Source of the DNA: Faecalibacterium hattorii
Lineage (GTDB): Bacteria > Bacillota > Clostridia > Oscillospirales > Ruminococcaceae
Reading direction: 5' to 3'
Assembly (NCBI RefSeq): GCF_003287455.1
Contig: NZ_PRLC01000002.1
Coordinates: 1 to 64,000, forward strand
DNA: 64,000 bases
Shown here piece after piece: positions 50,019-60,454 of this stretch (position 1 is the stretch's first letter; the number at the start of each line of letters is the position of its first letter). The position numbers were made by a program, and so were the translations under genes. The notes beneath the pieces are model-generated. The model had not been told where the DNA came from, made no database searches, and worked only from the letters and a program-made list of their open reading frames with translations.

Positions 50019-50762
50019 TCAGACCTTTTGTGCCCCTTCGTCGGCAAACTCCAGATAGCATTCAAATGCCATGTGCTCCTCGCGGCGGCCCACCACATAC
50101 CAGCCATCCGCCGACGGGGCATAGGACACCACCACCTCGGCCCCCATGGGGATCTCGCGGTGGTATTTGATGGAGGCGAAGCGCAGAGGGCCTTTGCGGA
50201 GCACTTCCAGCGGCAGCGCGTCGCACGCGATGTCCAGATAGCAGGAGTTGTTTACATGGCCGTTCAGGTCGCACAGAGAATAGTGGGCCGTCCAATTGCC
50301 CGCAAAGGTCAAGTCCCTCGTTTTGTGCACGAGCTGAGGCAGCTCCCCTTCCAACGTATCATTCTCGTAGTTGGGGGTGCACCAACTGGGCTGGCGCAGG
50401 ATGCGCTCCGTCTCGGTATCCACCACGATCCAGCGGCAGTCCACCATGGCAAGCTCACGGCCCGCCTCGTCCCGCAGATGGGTGATCCGCTTCATGGAGC
50501 CTTTTTTGCAGGGTTCACAGGCCGTATCCAGCGTGACCTTTTCGCCACGGGTGGGCATCCGGTAGATCTCCACCGCCTGTTTGCCCACCAGAAAGGCTGT
50601 GTGGCGGGCGGCAAAAAAAGCGTCGTCCATGCCATAGGCGCGGGCGTGATCCGCTGCCGCCTGTTCCACGTAGCGGAACAGGGCGCTGGGCTTGAGCATC
50701 CGGCGGAAGTCGCCGTCCGCATTCAGAACGGTGAAGGTCTCGGTGAAGTGATTCAGTTCCAT
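50019..50762 (-). CDS. Acyl-ACP thioesterase
   Basis: A 247-residue FatA/FatB-type thioesterase (double hotdog fold) releasing fatty acids from ACP. The catalytic Asn-His segment is DLNGHVNNSCYLDIA (about 185-199) and the first hotdog has VEQAAADHARAYGMDD. The ATG at 50762 follows AAGGAATG; the frame to 50876 is leader. In anaerobic Firmicutes such enzymes supply short or medium-chain acids, but chain length is not readable here. Confidence 0.88.
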   Translation of the reverse strand: MELNHFTETFTVLNADGDFRRMLKPSALFRYVEQAAADHARAYGMDDAFFAARHTAFLVGKQAVEIYRMPTRGEKVTLDTACEPCKKGSMKRITHLRDEAGRELAMVDCRWIVVDTETERILRQPSWCTPNYENDTLEGELPQLVHKTRDLTFAGNWTAHYSLCDLNGHVNNSCYLDIACDALPLEVLRKGPLRFASIKYHREIPMGAEVVVSYAPSADGWYVVGRREEHMAFECYLEFADEGAQKV

Positions 50763-50784
50763 TGTCAAACATTCCTTTTCAATC

Positions 50785-50818
50785 AAAAACAGGCCGCACC
50801 AAGGGAGGCGCAGCCTGT
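50785..50818 (-). terminator. Terminator after potD
   Basis: Minus-strand stem ACAGGCTGCGCC / GGTGCGGCCTGT followed by TTTTTG. Confidence 0.8.
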
Positions 50819-50824
50819 ATGGGG

Positions 50825-52066
50825 TCAATACATATTGCGCGATTTTTTGCGCAGCTTCCGCCAGATGTTGAAGCACGCCAACGCGATCATGGCAAGGAGG
50901 AGCAGCAGGAAAATAACGCCGCTGCCGCCCTCATCGTAGCTCTTCATCTCGCTCCACTTGACGTCGAGTTCGCTGTTCACCTCGTCGCTCAGGTCGGTGA
51001 AGACCTTCTCCTTTTCGGCGATCTCCTCCGAGGGGAAAGCGATCTCGCTGTACTTCAGATCCTCGTCCAGCACGTCCCACACGGCCTGCATGGGGGTGGT
51101 GTAGCCGATATACTCGGCGTTCGCCTTGCCGATGTCCACTTCGCACATGAAGTTGATGAACATTTCGGCGGCCTCTTGGTTTTCGCTGGTGGCGGGGATG
51201 CACATGCTGTCCACCGAGAGGACACTGCCCTCTTCCGGGAAGACCCATGCCAGATCGGGGTTGTCGTCGATCATGGTGATGGCGTCGCCGGAGTAATAGA
51301 CGCCGATGGCTGCCTCGCCGCCGATCATCTTATCGAAGATCTCGTCCATGACGTAGGCCTGAACAAGGGGCTTCTGGCTCTTGAGCTTCTCGACCACCTC
51401 GTCCACTTCCTCGGTAGACTGGGGATTGATGCTGTTCCCGGTAGCAAAAGCGGCGATGGCATAGGCATCGCGGCTGTTATTGAACATCAGCATATTGCCG
51501 GAATACCGTTCATCCCACAGGTCAGCCCAGCTGGTCGGAGCCTTGTCCACCATGGTGGTATTGTAGATGATGCCGGTGGTGCAGAGCATATAGGGCACCG
51601 AATACTCGTTGGTGGGGTCATAATCGGCGTTGCGGTACTCCTCGTCGATGTTCTGGAAGTTGGGGATGTTGCCATAATCGAGCTTTGCCAGCATCCCTTC
51701 CGAGATCATCTTCGCCACCATATAATCCGACGGGATGATCACATCGTAATCTGCCGCGCCGGATCTGAGCTTGGCGTAAAGGGACTCGTTGGAGTCGAAG
51801 GTGGTGTAGTTGACATGGATGCCGGTCAGCTTCTGGAACGCTGACACCACGTCCACGCTGTCGTCCGAACCGTTGGAGATGTACTCGCCCCAGTTGTAGA
51901 CGTTCAGGGTAATGTTCTTTCCCTTGAAGCGGGTCCAGTCGTAGGTGTCAGTCACGGAGACGTCCTCGGTGACCTCGATGGTCCCGGCGGCCAGCGTCGA
52001 AAGCGGCAGACTCAGGGCAAGGACCGCCGTCAGCAGCAGCGCCGCAAAGCGTTTCATCTGTTTCAT
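50825..52066 (-). CDS. potD: Spermidine/putrescine-binding protein PotD, C-terminally anchored
   Basis: Polyamine-binding component of the PotABCD importer, 413 residues. The N-terminus is a signal peptide (RFAALLLTAVLALSLPL...LAAG) without a lipobox Cys. The type II periplasmic-binding fold has LNVYNWGEYISNG, DVIIPSDYMVAKM and IGVYYSGDAITMID. A C-terminal hydrophobic helix (about residues 385-401, VIFLLLLLAMIALACFNIW) is followed by Arg/Lys residues. So anchoring by a C-terminal membrane helix, not a lipid, is suggested. Overlaps potC by 4 nt (ATGA). Confidence 0.92.
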   Translation of the reverse strand: MKQMKRFAALLLTAVLALSLPLSTLAAGTIEVTEDVSVTDTYDWTRFKGKNITLNVYNWGEYISNGSDDSVDVVSAFQKLTGIHVNYTTFDSNESLYAKLRSGAADYDVIIPSDYMVAKMISEGMLAKLDYGNIPNFQNIDEEYRNADYDPTNEYSVPYMLCTTGIIYNTTMVDKAPTSWADLWDERYSGNMLMFNNSRDAYAIAAFATGNSINPQSTEEVDEVVEKLKSQKPLVQAYVMDEIFDKMIGGEAAIGVYYSGDAITMIDDNPDLAWVFPEEGSVLSVDSMCIPATSENQEAAEMFINFMCEVDIGKANAEYIGYTTPMQAVWDVLDEDLKYSEIAFPSEEIAEKEKVFTDLSDEVNSELDVKWSEMKSYDEGGSGVIFLLLLLAMIALACFNIWRKLRKKSRNMY

Positions 52067-52911
52067 GCCACGTCCTCCCCTCTCAGTGCCCTCTGGTCGC
52101 GGCGGTACCCGCGGCTTTCCATCGCGTTAGAGATCAGGATGATGGACAGGATGACCACGAACATGATGGTAGACAGGGCGTAGATCTCCGGGCTGACCTT
52201 CTTACGGGTCATGGAGTAGATAGCGATGGGCAGGGTCTCGACTGTGCCGCAGTTGAAGTAGGAGATCATGAAGTCGTCGATGGAATACGTCAGGCAGATG
52301 AGGAAGGCCGACAGGATGGCGGGGCTGATCTCCGGCAGGATGACCTTGAAAAAGGCCTGTTTCGGGTCGCAGCCAAGATCGAGGGCGGCCTCATACAGCT
52401 TGATGTCCAGCTGCTTGAGCTTCGGGGACACGTTGAAGATGACATAGGGCACATTGAACGCGATATGCGCGATGAGCAGCGTGGGCAGACCCATGATGCT
52501 GTCGGGCAAAAGCTCGGTGTGGGCTGCGAAGCGCTGGTATGCCACGAAGAGCAGCATCAGCGAGATACCGGTAATGATCTCCGGGTTGACCACCGGGATA
52601 TAGGTGATGTTGGTGACCACAAGGCGGCTCTTGCGGCCCATGGACGCAATTCCCAGCGAAGCCGCTGTGCCGAGGATGGTGGCGATGACCGCCGAAGCCA
52701 GCGCCACTTCCAGCGAGACGGCCAGCGCCCGCAGGATGGAAGCGTTATGGAACAGGCTGGTGTACCACTTGAGCGTAAAGCCGGTGAACAGCGCGTAGCC
52801 CTTGCTCTGGTTGAAGCTGAACACGATCATATACGCGATGGGCAGATACATGAAGCAGAAAAACAGGATGATATAGACCCGCTGCATCAGGCGAAGATGT
52901 TTTGTTTTCAT
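52063..52911 (-). CDS. potC: Polyamine ABC transporter permease PotC
   Basis: Inner membrane permease, 282 residues, six membrane helices expected. The N-terminus RLMQRVYIILFFCFMYLPIA is followed by YALFTGFTLKWY, and the conserved EAA loop is EAALDLGCDPKQAFFKVILP (about 180-199). Start overlaps the potB stop by one base (TGATG). Confidence 0.95.
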   Translation of the reverse strand: MKTKHLRLMQRVYIILFFCFMYLPIAYMIVFSFNQSKGYALFTGFTLKWYTSLFHNASILRALAVSLEVALASAVIATILGTAASLGIASMGRKSRLVVTNITYIPVVNPEIITGISLMLLFVAYQRFAAHTELLPDSIMGLPTLLIAHIAFNVPYVIFNVSPKLKQLDIKLYEAALDLGCDPKQAFFKVILPEISPAILSAFLICLTYSIDDFMISYFNCGTVETLPIAIYSMTRKKVSPEIYALSTIMFVVILSIILISNAMESRGYRRDQRALRGEDVA

Positions 52912-53726
52912 CAGGACACACCCTCCATCTCATCCTCATCAAAGCTAGAGGTAAAGCTCATGCAGAGCAGAACGATGATCATCAGCACAAGGCTCATGGC
53001 CGAGCCGACGTTCAGGTTGTAGCTGTTGCCAAGGAACTGCATCTCAATCAGATCGCCGATCAGCAGGTTGGAACCGCCGCCCAGCATCCGGCTAATGACG
53101 AAGGTAGACACCGCCGGGACGAAGACCATCGTGATACCGGTGCTGATGCCGGGCACGCTCATGGGGATGAGCACCCGCAGCAGGGTCTGGGTGGTGGAGG
53201 CACCAAGGTCCTGCGCCGCCTCCACGATGCTCTGGTCGATCTTGGTCATGCTGGTGTAAAGCGGCAGGATCATATAGGGCACGTAGTTGTACACCATGCC
53301 CAGCACCACCGCGCCGGAAGTGTTCAGCATATTGAACGGTCCAAGGCCGAAGAAGCCAAGCACCGCGTTGACCGGGCCGTTCGTGCTGAGCAGACCCATC
53401 CACGCATAGGTGCGGAGCAGAAAGTTCATCCACATGGGCAGCATGACCAGCATCAGCATGATGTGCTGCTTGTTCACCCGCAGCCGGGAGAGGAAATAGC
53501 CCACCGGAAAGGCGATGATGAGGCAGATGACCGTCGCGATCAGGGCCAGCAGCAGACTGCGGGCGAACACCGAGCCGTAGCCGCTGATGGAGAGCAGATT
53601 GTCCAGCGTGAAATTGCCGTCCGCATCCGTCAGGGCGTAGTACACCACGATGATGAGCGGCACCACCGTGAACAGCGTCATCCATACGAAATAAGGATAC
53701 GCAAGCTTTTTATCGTAGATCTTCAT
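52911..53726 (-). CDS. potB: Polyamine ABC transporter permease PotB
   Basis: Second permease, 271 residues. It begins KKLAYPYFVWMTLFTVVPLI. The EAA loop is EAAQDLGASTTQTLLRVLIP (about 185). It pairs with PotC to form the channel. Starts 13 nt after potA. Confidence 0.95.
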   Translation of the reverse strand: MKIYDKKLAYPYFVWMTLFTVVPLIIVVYYALTDADGNFTLDNLLSISGYGSVFARSLLLALIATVICLIIAFPVGYFLSRLRVNKQHIMLMLVMLPMWMNFLLRTYAWMGLLSTNGPVNAVLGFFGLGPFNMLNTSGAVVLGMVYNYVPYMILPLYTSMTKIDQSIVEAAQDLGASTTQTLLRVLIPMSVPGISTGITMVFVPAVSTFVISRMLGGGSNLLIGDLIEMQFLGNSYNLNVGSAMSLVLMIIVLLCMSFTSSFDEDEMEGVS

Positions 53727-53738
53727 TTCGGCATCACC

Positions 53739-54779
<1,041 letters not shown>

Positions 54780-54910
54780 ATGATACCAAATCCTCCTTAA
54801 ACTCAGATACGAAAAAAGACAGGGCCGTTGCCCCATCCCTCGTACCGGGGTGATCGTCCCCACGCCGCGCCAAAGAACGGCAAGCTTTGCGCAGGGTCCT
54901 CTCCCCTATC
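54780..54910 (-). promoter_or_regulatory. GC-rich 5' leader of potA
   Basis: About 130 nt between the start (near 54910) and potA. GGGG acgatca CCCC forms one hairpin; GGGGC/GCCC before TTTTTT forms a weak second that could terminate. No known riboswitch consensus recognised. The pairing suggests possible transcript-level control of polyamine uptake. Confidence 0.45.
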
Positions 54911-54916
54911 GTGTCT

Positions 54917-54945
54917 ATCTTATACAATTTGTGTGCAAATGTCAA
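54917..54945 (-). promoter_or_regulatory. Promoter of potABCD
   Basis: Minus-strand -35 TTGACA (54945-54940), 17-bp spacer, -10 TAAGAT (54922-54917). Confidence 0.7.
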
Positions 54946-55006
54946 TCACTCTGACACAGTTTGCCCAAACTTTACGAAATCGGAAAAAACCGGCGCGGAG
55001 CATAGA

Positions 55007-55043
55007 AAAGCCCGGCGGCCCCTGTACAGGAAACCTCCGGGCG
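55007..55043 (-). terminator. Terminator after DUF4340 gene
   Basis: Minus-strand stem GCCCGG / CCGGGC with a GC-rich loop followed by TTTTC. Confidence 0.7.
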
Positions 55044-55072
55044 CAAAAACGACCATTGGATGAACTTTTGTT

Positions 55073-55930
55073 TCACGAATCCGCTGCCGCAGCGTCCGCG
55101 GCAAGGATAGTCTGGACCGTGGAACCGTCTACCGTGTAGAGCGAGGTGTCCCCCGCCACGGTCAGGTAGTAGTTGTCCATGCCCTCATAGTAGGTCAGGG
55201 TCTTGGTGCTGTCGGCTGTCTGGACCACAGCGGCGGCAAGCTCCTTCCTTCCGGCGGGGTCACCGTCCGTCGTCTGGGAGGTCACATAGCTGCTGAGGGC
55301 CGAAAGGAGTTCGGTGGTCAGCTCCGGGGTGAGGGTCTCACCGTTTTTCGTCAGCGTCACCGCTTCAATGGCCGAGCTCGTCAGCCCCGCCGGATTGAAT
55401 GCTCCGAAGAGGTCCGTTTTTCGCACCTCGAAGCAGGACGCCTTTGTGCCGACCACCGTATAAAGGGCATCATCCCCGGCTTTTTTCAGGTAGATGTCCC
55501 CGGTGGCTGCATTCTCCGCCCCAAAGGTGAAGGTGTTCGTTTCCCCCGCTGCCGTGACCGTCACGATCAGCGAATCGGCGGTGAAACCGTAGTCTTCACC
55601 CGGCTCTTCGGTCAGCTGGCGCTTGGCATTCAGGGCGGCCAGCGCCGTGCGCATCGTATTGCAGGACGTTTCGTCGAGGTGGTAGGCCGGATCTTCGGCC
55701 AGTGTCCAGCCGCCGTCTGCAGAGTGGAGGGTGTTGGTCTCGCCGTTGTAGGTGACCACGATCTCCGTCAGATCGTCCGCCGCAAAGGAGGACAGCGGGA
55801 TGGTTCCCTGCGCGGCTTCGCTGGCGGCCTGTTCCGCCTTCTGGTTCTGCCGGGTGAGCAGGGCCAGCGCCCCGCCCAGCAGCAGGACCAGCACCAGAAG
55901 CCCCAGCAGGGTGCGCTGTTTTGTTTTCAT
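55073..55930 (-). CDS. DUF4340-containing membrane-anchored protein
   Basis: A 285-residue protein with one N-terminal membrane helix (about 8-25, LLGLLVLVLLLGGALALL) and two DUF4340-like beta repeats. The repeats read ADDLTEIVVTYNGETNTLHS and later AIEAVTLTKNGETLTPELTT. DUF4340 proteins accompany Gld-type ABC transporters, as here, where it is last in the operon. Function unknown. Confidence 0.85.
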   Translation of the reverse strand: MKTKQRTLLGLLVLVLLLGGALALLTRQNQKAEQAASEAAQGTIPLSSFAADDLTEIVVTYNGETNTLHSADGGWTLAEDPAYHLDETSCNTMRTALAALNAKRQLTEEPGEDYGFTADSLIVTVTAAGETNTFTFGAENAATGDIYLKKAGDDALYTVVGTKASCFEVRKTDLFGAFNPAGLTSSAIEAVTLTKNGETLTPELTTELLSALSSYVTSQTTDGDPAGRKELAAAVVQTADSTKTLTYYEGMDNYYLTVAGDTSLYTVDGSTVQTILAADAAAADS

Positions 55931-55937
55931 GCAGGCC

Positions 55938-57380
55938 TCACTTTCTGCGCCGCAGCACCACGACCACCGCGCCCACCGCCAGCAGCGCGGCGGGCAGGAT
56001 GACGATGAACGTCAGCCCCAGCACCGCCGAAACGCTGCTGGAGACCGAGATGGGAGCCGCTTCCAGCGCCTTGGAGTCGATCAGTACCGTGCTGACCTGA
56101 CCCGCCAGCGAGGCGGCACAGCCCTGCAGGAAGGTGCAGTTGCCGGGCACGACCTGATAGGCGGCTTCGTTGTCCATGTTGCCGCAGTTGACCCAGATCA
56201 CTTCCGCCTCGGTGGTCTCATTCCGGGCATATGCTGCCAGCGCGAAGGGGCCGTCGAGGTCGCCGTCTTCCTTATCGGCGGTGACCATCTCGTAGCCCGC
56301 CGTTTTGCTGTAGGCGGAATTGGAGGTGGTAAGCAGCGCTTCCGAAACGATGTTGTCCGTCTCGGTCAGGGTGATGCCCTGCGCCATCTGCAGCAGCACA
56401 TGGCGGCTGGTGTCCACACCGTCCAGCGCGGTGGTTTCGGTGGGGCTGGTGTAGTCTGGCAGCAGATAGTAGGGGTAGCCGTTCATAGAATGGTTGGCGT
56501 CTCCCTCCACCACAAGACCCTCGGTGCGAGTCAGACCGAACTCCGCCATCAGCGCGTCGAGGTTGGGGGTATTATAATAGGAATCGGTCAGCAGCAGCAC
56601 CTTGCCGCCGCTGCTCAGATAGCTGCGCAGCAGCCTCATCTCGTCCACAAGGCTGCCCGCCGAGGCAAGATCCTGCGCGGGGTTGTTGATGATGAGCAGG
56701 TCGCAGTCCTCCGGGATGCCGCTGGAGAGCAGGTTCAGCGCCGTAAGGGAAAGGTTCTGGCTTTCCAGCGCATCGGTCAGGGTGTCGGTCAGGGTCTGCT
56801 CGCCGTGGTTGGTGGTGTAGTAGGCGTGCTTCTGCTCCCCGCTGGTCAGGCGGTAGATGGCCGAGGTGATCTCGTTTTCGCCCGCAAAGGTCACGCTGTA
56901 GGTTCCGGTGGTGTAGTAGTCGGAGTAGTCGTAATCGTAGAGGTCGGATGCATCCAGCACAACATTCTGGTCCCCGGAAACGAGGATCACACTGCCGGAA
57001 GAGGCCTCCTGTGCGCCGTACTGGGCCGCAAAGGTGGGGTAGACTGCCGGGTCCTTCAGCTCCCACGTAATGTGGCTGCTCTCGGCAGCGTATTTATCCA
57101 GCAGCTTGGAGATGATCTGATCTTCATTGCCGGTCTCGCAGAGGTAGTAGATGGTCACATCCTGCGAAAGCTCCCGTGCCACCTGCTTGGAGCTGTCGCC
57201 GAGGGTGTAGAGCCCAGCCTCCGAGAGGTCGAATTCGGTGTACTTGGACGGGATGGCCCGCACCAGCAGATTCAGCAGCACCACCGCCGCGATCACCGCT
57301 GCTGTAATGGCAGCAGAATACAGGCCGCTGCGGAACACTTTTCCGTCCGACGCGGATTTTTTCGATTTCAAAAATTTCAT
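55938..57380 (-). CDS. GldG-like ABC-2 auxiliary membrane protein
   Basis: A 480-residue protein with an N-terminal helix (about 22-43), a large extracytoplasmic domain (about 50-450) and a C-terminal helix (ILPAALLAVGAVVVVLRRRK). The domain resembles the GldG/ABC-type auxiliary family: VTIYYLCETGNEDQIISKLL, then LTSGEQKHAYYTTNHGEQTL and ALMAEFGLTRTEGLVVEGDA. In gliding Bacteroidetes GldG partners GldA/GldF; in Firmicutes the cargo is unknown. Confidence 0.82.
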   Translation of the reverse strand: MKFLKSKKSASDGKVFRSGLYSAAITAAVIAAVVLLNLLVRAIPSKYTEFDLSEAGLYTLGDSSKQVARELSQDVTIYYLCETGNEDQIISKLLDKYAAESSHITWELKDPAVYPTFAAQYGAQEASSGSVILVSGDQNVVLDASDLYDYDYSDYYTTGTYSVTFAGENEITSAIYRLTSGEQKHAYYTTNHGEQTLTDTLTDALESQNLSLTALNLLSSGIPEDCDLLIINNPAQDLASAGSLVDEMRLLRSYLSSGGKVLLLTDSYYNTPNLDALMAEFGLTRTEGLVVEGDANHSMNGYPYYLLPDYTSPTETTALDGVDTSRHVLLQMAQGITLTETDNIVSEALLTTSNSAYSKTAGYEMVTADKEDGDLDGPFALAAYARNETTEAEVIWVNCGNMDNEAAYQVVPGNCTFLQGCAASLAGQVSTVLIDSKALEAAPISVSSSVSAVLGLTFIVILPAALLAVGAVVVVLRRRK

Positions 57381-57396
57381 TGCTCTGCCCCTCCTT

Positions 57397-58269
57397 TCAG
57401 TTCCAGCGGCGCTTCTCGATGCTCTGCGCCGTGAAGAACAGGAACATTCCCGTCACGGTCAGGTAATAGACCAGCGTCGGGAGGGAGAAACTGTTGTTGA
57501 CGAAATCCTCAAAGGGGGTAAAAAAGCATAGGACGCTCAGCACTGCGCTGAAAGCCTCGGTCAGCCATGCGCTCTGCAAAAGGAACAGGCCCGTCAACCC
57601 AAGGCAGAGGGCCGCAAAGGTCAGGCAGCCGAGGATGAAGCTCCGGGTGCGCAGCCCGGCCATCAGGGAAGCCGCTCCCGCAATGGCCGTGAAGACCGCC
57701 AGCGCCACAGCGCTGCCCGCGTTGAACAGGCTGCGGAGACTGGGCATCATGTAGGCCAGCAGCAGCACAGAGAAGCCCGCCACCGCCGCGATGATGGGGT
57801 TTTCGGTCAGGCCGGAGAGGAACTCCCCCATAGCGATGGCTGCACAGCCCAGCAGGAAATAGCACAGCAACGCGGCAAAATTGGCGGCAAGTGCCGGGAC
57901 AGTGCCGCCCAGCGCCCAGAGGATGAGGATCATGACCACATCCATAAGGCAGGGCAGCGCAAAGACGGCGCACATGGCAAAGAACTTGCCCAGCACGATG
58001 CCCCAGACAGGGACCGGGCTGGTCAGCAGCAGTTGGTCGGTGCGGCTGCGGCGCTCCTCGGCCAGCGAACGCATCGTCAGCACCGGGATGTAGAGCAGCA
58101 GCATGAAAATCGTGCGGTATAACGTGTAGTAGCCGAAATCCGTCAGCCCATAGCCGAGGTTCAGCGCCAGAAAATAGATGCCCGACGAGGCCAGCAGAAA
58201 GGCCGTGAGCACATAGCCCAGCATCCCGTGAAAATAGCTGCGGAGTTCCCGCTTGAAGATGGCTGTCAT
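57397..58269 (-). CDS. GldF-like ABC-2 permease
   Basis: A 290-residue ABC-2 permease with six membrane segments. The start FKRELRSYFHGMLGYVLTAF and the segment LTMRSLAEERRSRTDQLLLT (about 60-80) are typical of this family. It overlaps the ATPase stop by 4 nt. Downstream is GldG-like protein, 17 nt apart. Confidence 0.87.
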   Translation of the reverse strand: MTAIFKRELRSYFHGMLGYVLTAFLLASSGIYFLALNLGYGLTDFGYYTLYRTIFMLLLYIPVLTMRSLAEERRSRTDQLLLTSPVPVWGIVLGKFFAMCAVFALPCLMDVVMILILWALGGTVPALAANFAALLCYFLLGCAAIAMGEFLSGLTENPIIAAVAGFSVLLLAYMMPSLRSLFNAGSAVALAVFTAIAGAASLMAGLRTRSFILGCLTFAALCLGLTGLFLLQSAWLTEAFSAVLSVLCFFTPFEDFVNNSFSLPTLVYYLTVTGMFLFFTAQSIEKRRWN

Positions 58270-59009
58270 TCCGCTTCCTCCTCCCCTGTTTCTTCCTCGG
58301 CATTTCCGCCCGTCAGCTCCATAAAGACTTCCTCAAGGCTCCGGTCTCCGGCGGTCAGCTCTTCCAGCGTGCCGGATGCCGCCAGCTTCCCCTTGGACAG
58401 GATCAGCACCTGTTGGCAGACGGCCTGCACCTCGCTCAGGATGTGGCTGGACAGGATGACGGTGTGCGCCTTGCCCAGCTCCCGGATGAGCTTGCGGATC
58501 TCGACCACCTGTGCGGGGTCAAGGCCGACCGTGGGCTCGTCGAGGATGATCAGCTTCGGGCTGCCCAGCAGGGCCTGTGCAATGCCGACCCGCTGCCGGT
58601 AGCCATTGGACAGGCTGCGGATGAGCCGGGGCATCACGTTATCCAGCCCGGTCCGATGGGCCGCTTTCCGCACTTGTTCCTTCCGGTCGGCCCGCTTCAC
58701 ACCCTTGAGCTCGGCCGCGAAGAGCAGATACTCCTCCACCGTCATCTCCGGGTAGAGCGGCGGCTGCTCCGGCAGGTAGCCCACGCACGCCTTGGCGGCA
58801 TCGGCTTCCTCCGGCAGTGGGTGCCCCGCCACCGTGACAAGGCCGCCGGTAGCGGACAGGTAGCCGGTCAGAATGTTCATGATAGTGGACTTGCCCGCAC
58901 CGTTCGGCCCCAGCAGACCGCAGATCTGCCCATCCTCCACGGTGAATGAAACATCGTCCACCGCAAGGTGTCGGCCATACGTTTTGGTAAGGTGTGAAAC
59001 TTCGATCAC
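58266..59009 (-). CDS. GldA-like ABC exporter ATPase
   Basis: A 247-residue ABC ATPase. Walker A is GLLGPNGAGKSTIMNILTGY, the signature SLSNGYRQRVGIAQALLG, Walker B LIILDEPTVGLDPAQV. It starts with a GTG at 59009, preceded by AGAGGAGCG; a longer frame to 59045 is unlikely. It is first of the four-gene operon with permease, GldG-like and DUF4340 proteins. Confidence 0.9.
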   Translation of the reverse strand: MIEVSHLTKTYGRHLAVDDVSFTVEDGQICGLLGPNGAGKSTIMNILTGYLSATGGLVTVAGHPLPEEADAAKACVGYLPEQPPLYPEMTVEEYLLFAAELKGVKRADRKEQVRKAAHRTGLDNVMPRLIRSLSNGYRQRVGIAQALLGSPKLIILDEPTVGLDPAQVVEIRKLIRELGKAHTVILSSHILSEVQAVCQQVLILSKGKLAASGTLEELTAGDRSLEEVFMELTGGNAEEETGEEEAE

Positions 59010-59152
59010 AAAGAACGCTCCTCTCAAGGGCCGTGCAGAACCCAAAATTTTAGATCGCTGGTTTATTTTAGTCCGGAAATGTGTTCAAAATAAGGGAACC
59101 GTGTGTAAGATTCGCAAGGACTCCTTTTCCGCACTTTTCCGCGCAGATGCAC

Positions 59153-59188
59153 AAAAAAGCGCCGCCTCCGCAAAGGAGACGACGCTTT
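59153..59188 (-). terminator. Terminator after rpmE
   Basis: Minus-strand stem AAAGCGTCGTCTCC / GGAGGCGGCGCTTT followed by TTT. Confidence 0.85.
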
Positions 59189-59202
59189 GAAAGACCTGTA
59201 AA

Positions 59203-59403
59203 TTACTTACGGCCGAAACGCTTGTTGAAGCGCTCAACACGTCCGCCGGTGTCAACCAGCTTCTGCTTACCAGTGTAGAAAGGATGGCACTTGGAGCAAA
59301 CTTCGACGTGGATCTCCGGCTTGGTGGAACGAGTCTTGATGACGTTACCGCAAGCGCAGGTGATGGTGCAGTCAACGTAATTCGGATGGATACCCTGCTT
59401 CAT
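59203..59403 (-). CDS. rpmE: 50S ribosomal protein L31 (zinc-binding type)
   Basis: 66 residues: [20 protein letters not shown], then a CxxC in [16 protein letters not shown]. The four Cys mark the zinc-containing form. A monocistronic unit with its own terminator and an AT-rich promoter region near 59440-59460. Confidence 0.96.
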   Translation of the reverse strand: MKQGIHPNYVDCTITCACGNVIKTRSTKPEIHVEVCSKCHPFYTGKQKLVDTGGRVERFNKRFGRK

Positions 59404-59578
59404 TCTTTTTCACCTCATTTCTGGTTCTGACTTATTGGGGCCATATTATAAATGTATGTGCCCATCACAACCTTCAATATCGGCTACCCCCGCGAGCGGC
59501 CTTGGAAACGATTGCCTTAATATTATATCACGGATTTTCAAAAATGCAAGAGGGAAAATAAATTTTTTAGCTACTACG

Positions 59579-60337
59579 TCACCCCACCCGCTGCCTCTTA
59601 TCCAGCCGCATCTTATCCGCGATCATCGCGATGAACTCCGAGTTTGTAGGCTTGCCCCGCAGGTTGTGGATGGTGTAACCGAAGTAGCTGTTGAGGGTGT
59701 CCACGTCGCCCCGGTCCCATGCCACCTCGATGGCGTGACGGATGGCGCGCTCCACCCGGCTGGCGGTGGTGCCGTTTTTCTTGGCGATCTCCGGGTAGAG
59801 CCGCTTGGTGACGGCGTTGATGTACTCCGGCTCGTTCATGGTAAGCAGGATGGCATCCCGCAGGAACTGGTAGCCCTTGATGTGGGCGGGAACGCCGATC
59901 TGGTGCAGGATCTCGGTCACCGTCAGCTCGTCGCTGTCCACACTGGTGGGCAGATGGTGCTTTTCCTTCCCCATAGCCACTTTGACCACGCGGCTGGCGA
60001 GGACATTTTCATCAAACGGCTTGACGAAATAGTAGGCAAAGCCTTCGTCCAGCAGCTCCTGAACCATTTCCTCACTCTGGAACGCGCCGGTCACGAAGAA
60101 CGAGGTGTGCCGCTCCCCCGCCGCATTGTACTTCTGTTTGACGGCCAGCGCATCCAGTCCCGGCATGAATGCGTCCAGCAGCACCACCTGCGGCCGCACC
60201 GAGAGCATTTTCTGAAGTACCTTCTGTCCGTCTTTCTCGACGACCGTAACTTCCACGCCTTTTTGTTCCAGCGCTTCGCGGCAAGCCTCCGTGATCTCCG
60301 CACTGGTATCCGACATCAAAAACCGAATTTTTTCCAT
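59579..60337 (-). CDS. spo0A: Sporulation master regulator Spo0A
   Basis: A 252-residue response regulator. The receiver (about 1-125) has its phosphoryl Asp in [16 protein letters not shown] (about residue 56) and the conserved Lys in YYFVKPFDE. The effector domain (about 135-252) keeps the DNA-recognition block [20 protein letters not shown]. Binding to 0A boxes (TGTCGAA type) is family knowledge. GGAGG precedes the ATG; a promoter lies at 60379-60407. Paired with spoIVB as in Bacillus. Stop is 175 nt from rpmE. Confidence 0.95.
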   Translation of the reverse strand: MEKIRFLMSDTSAEITEACREALEQKGVEVTVVEKDGQKVLQKMLSVRPQVVLLDAFMPGLDALAVKQKYNAAGERHTSFFVTGAFQSEEMVQELLDEGFAYYFVKPFDENVLASRVVKVAMGKEKHHLPTSVDSDELTVTEILHQIGVPAHIKGYQFLRDAILLTMNEPEYINAVTKRLYPEIAKKNGTTASRVERAIRHAIEVAWDRGDVDTLNSYFGYTIHNLRGKPTNSEFIAMIADKMRLDKRQRVG

Positions 60338-60378
60338 CGTTCATTCCTCCAAAGTGTGCAGTTCTCTTAACGCTTTTG

Positions 60379-60407
60379 ATTTTACCATATTTTCCCATCT
60401 ATTTCAA
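60379..60407 (-). promoter_or_regulatory. Promoter of spo0A
   Basis: Minus-strand -35 TTGAAA (60407-60402), 17-bp spacer, -10 TAAAAT (60384-60379). Confidence 0.65.
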
Positions 60408-60454
60408 CGGTTATTTTTGCCAGTTTTTGACATTTGAGGTCGAGTTCGAATTAT

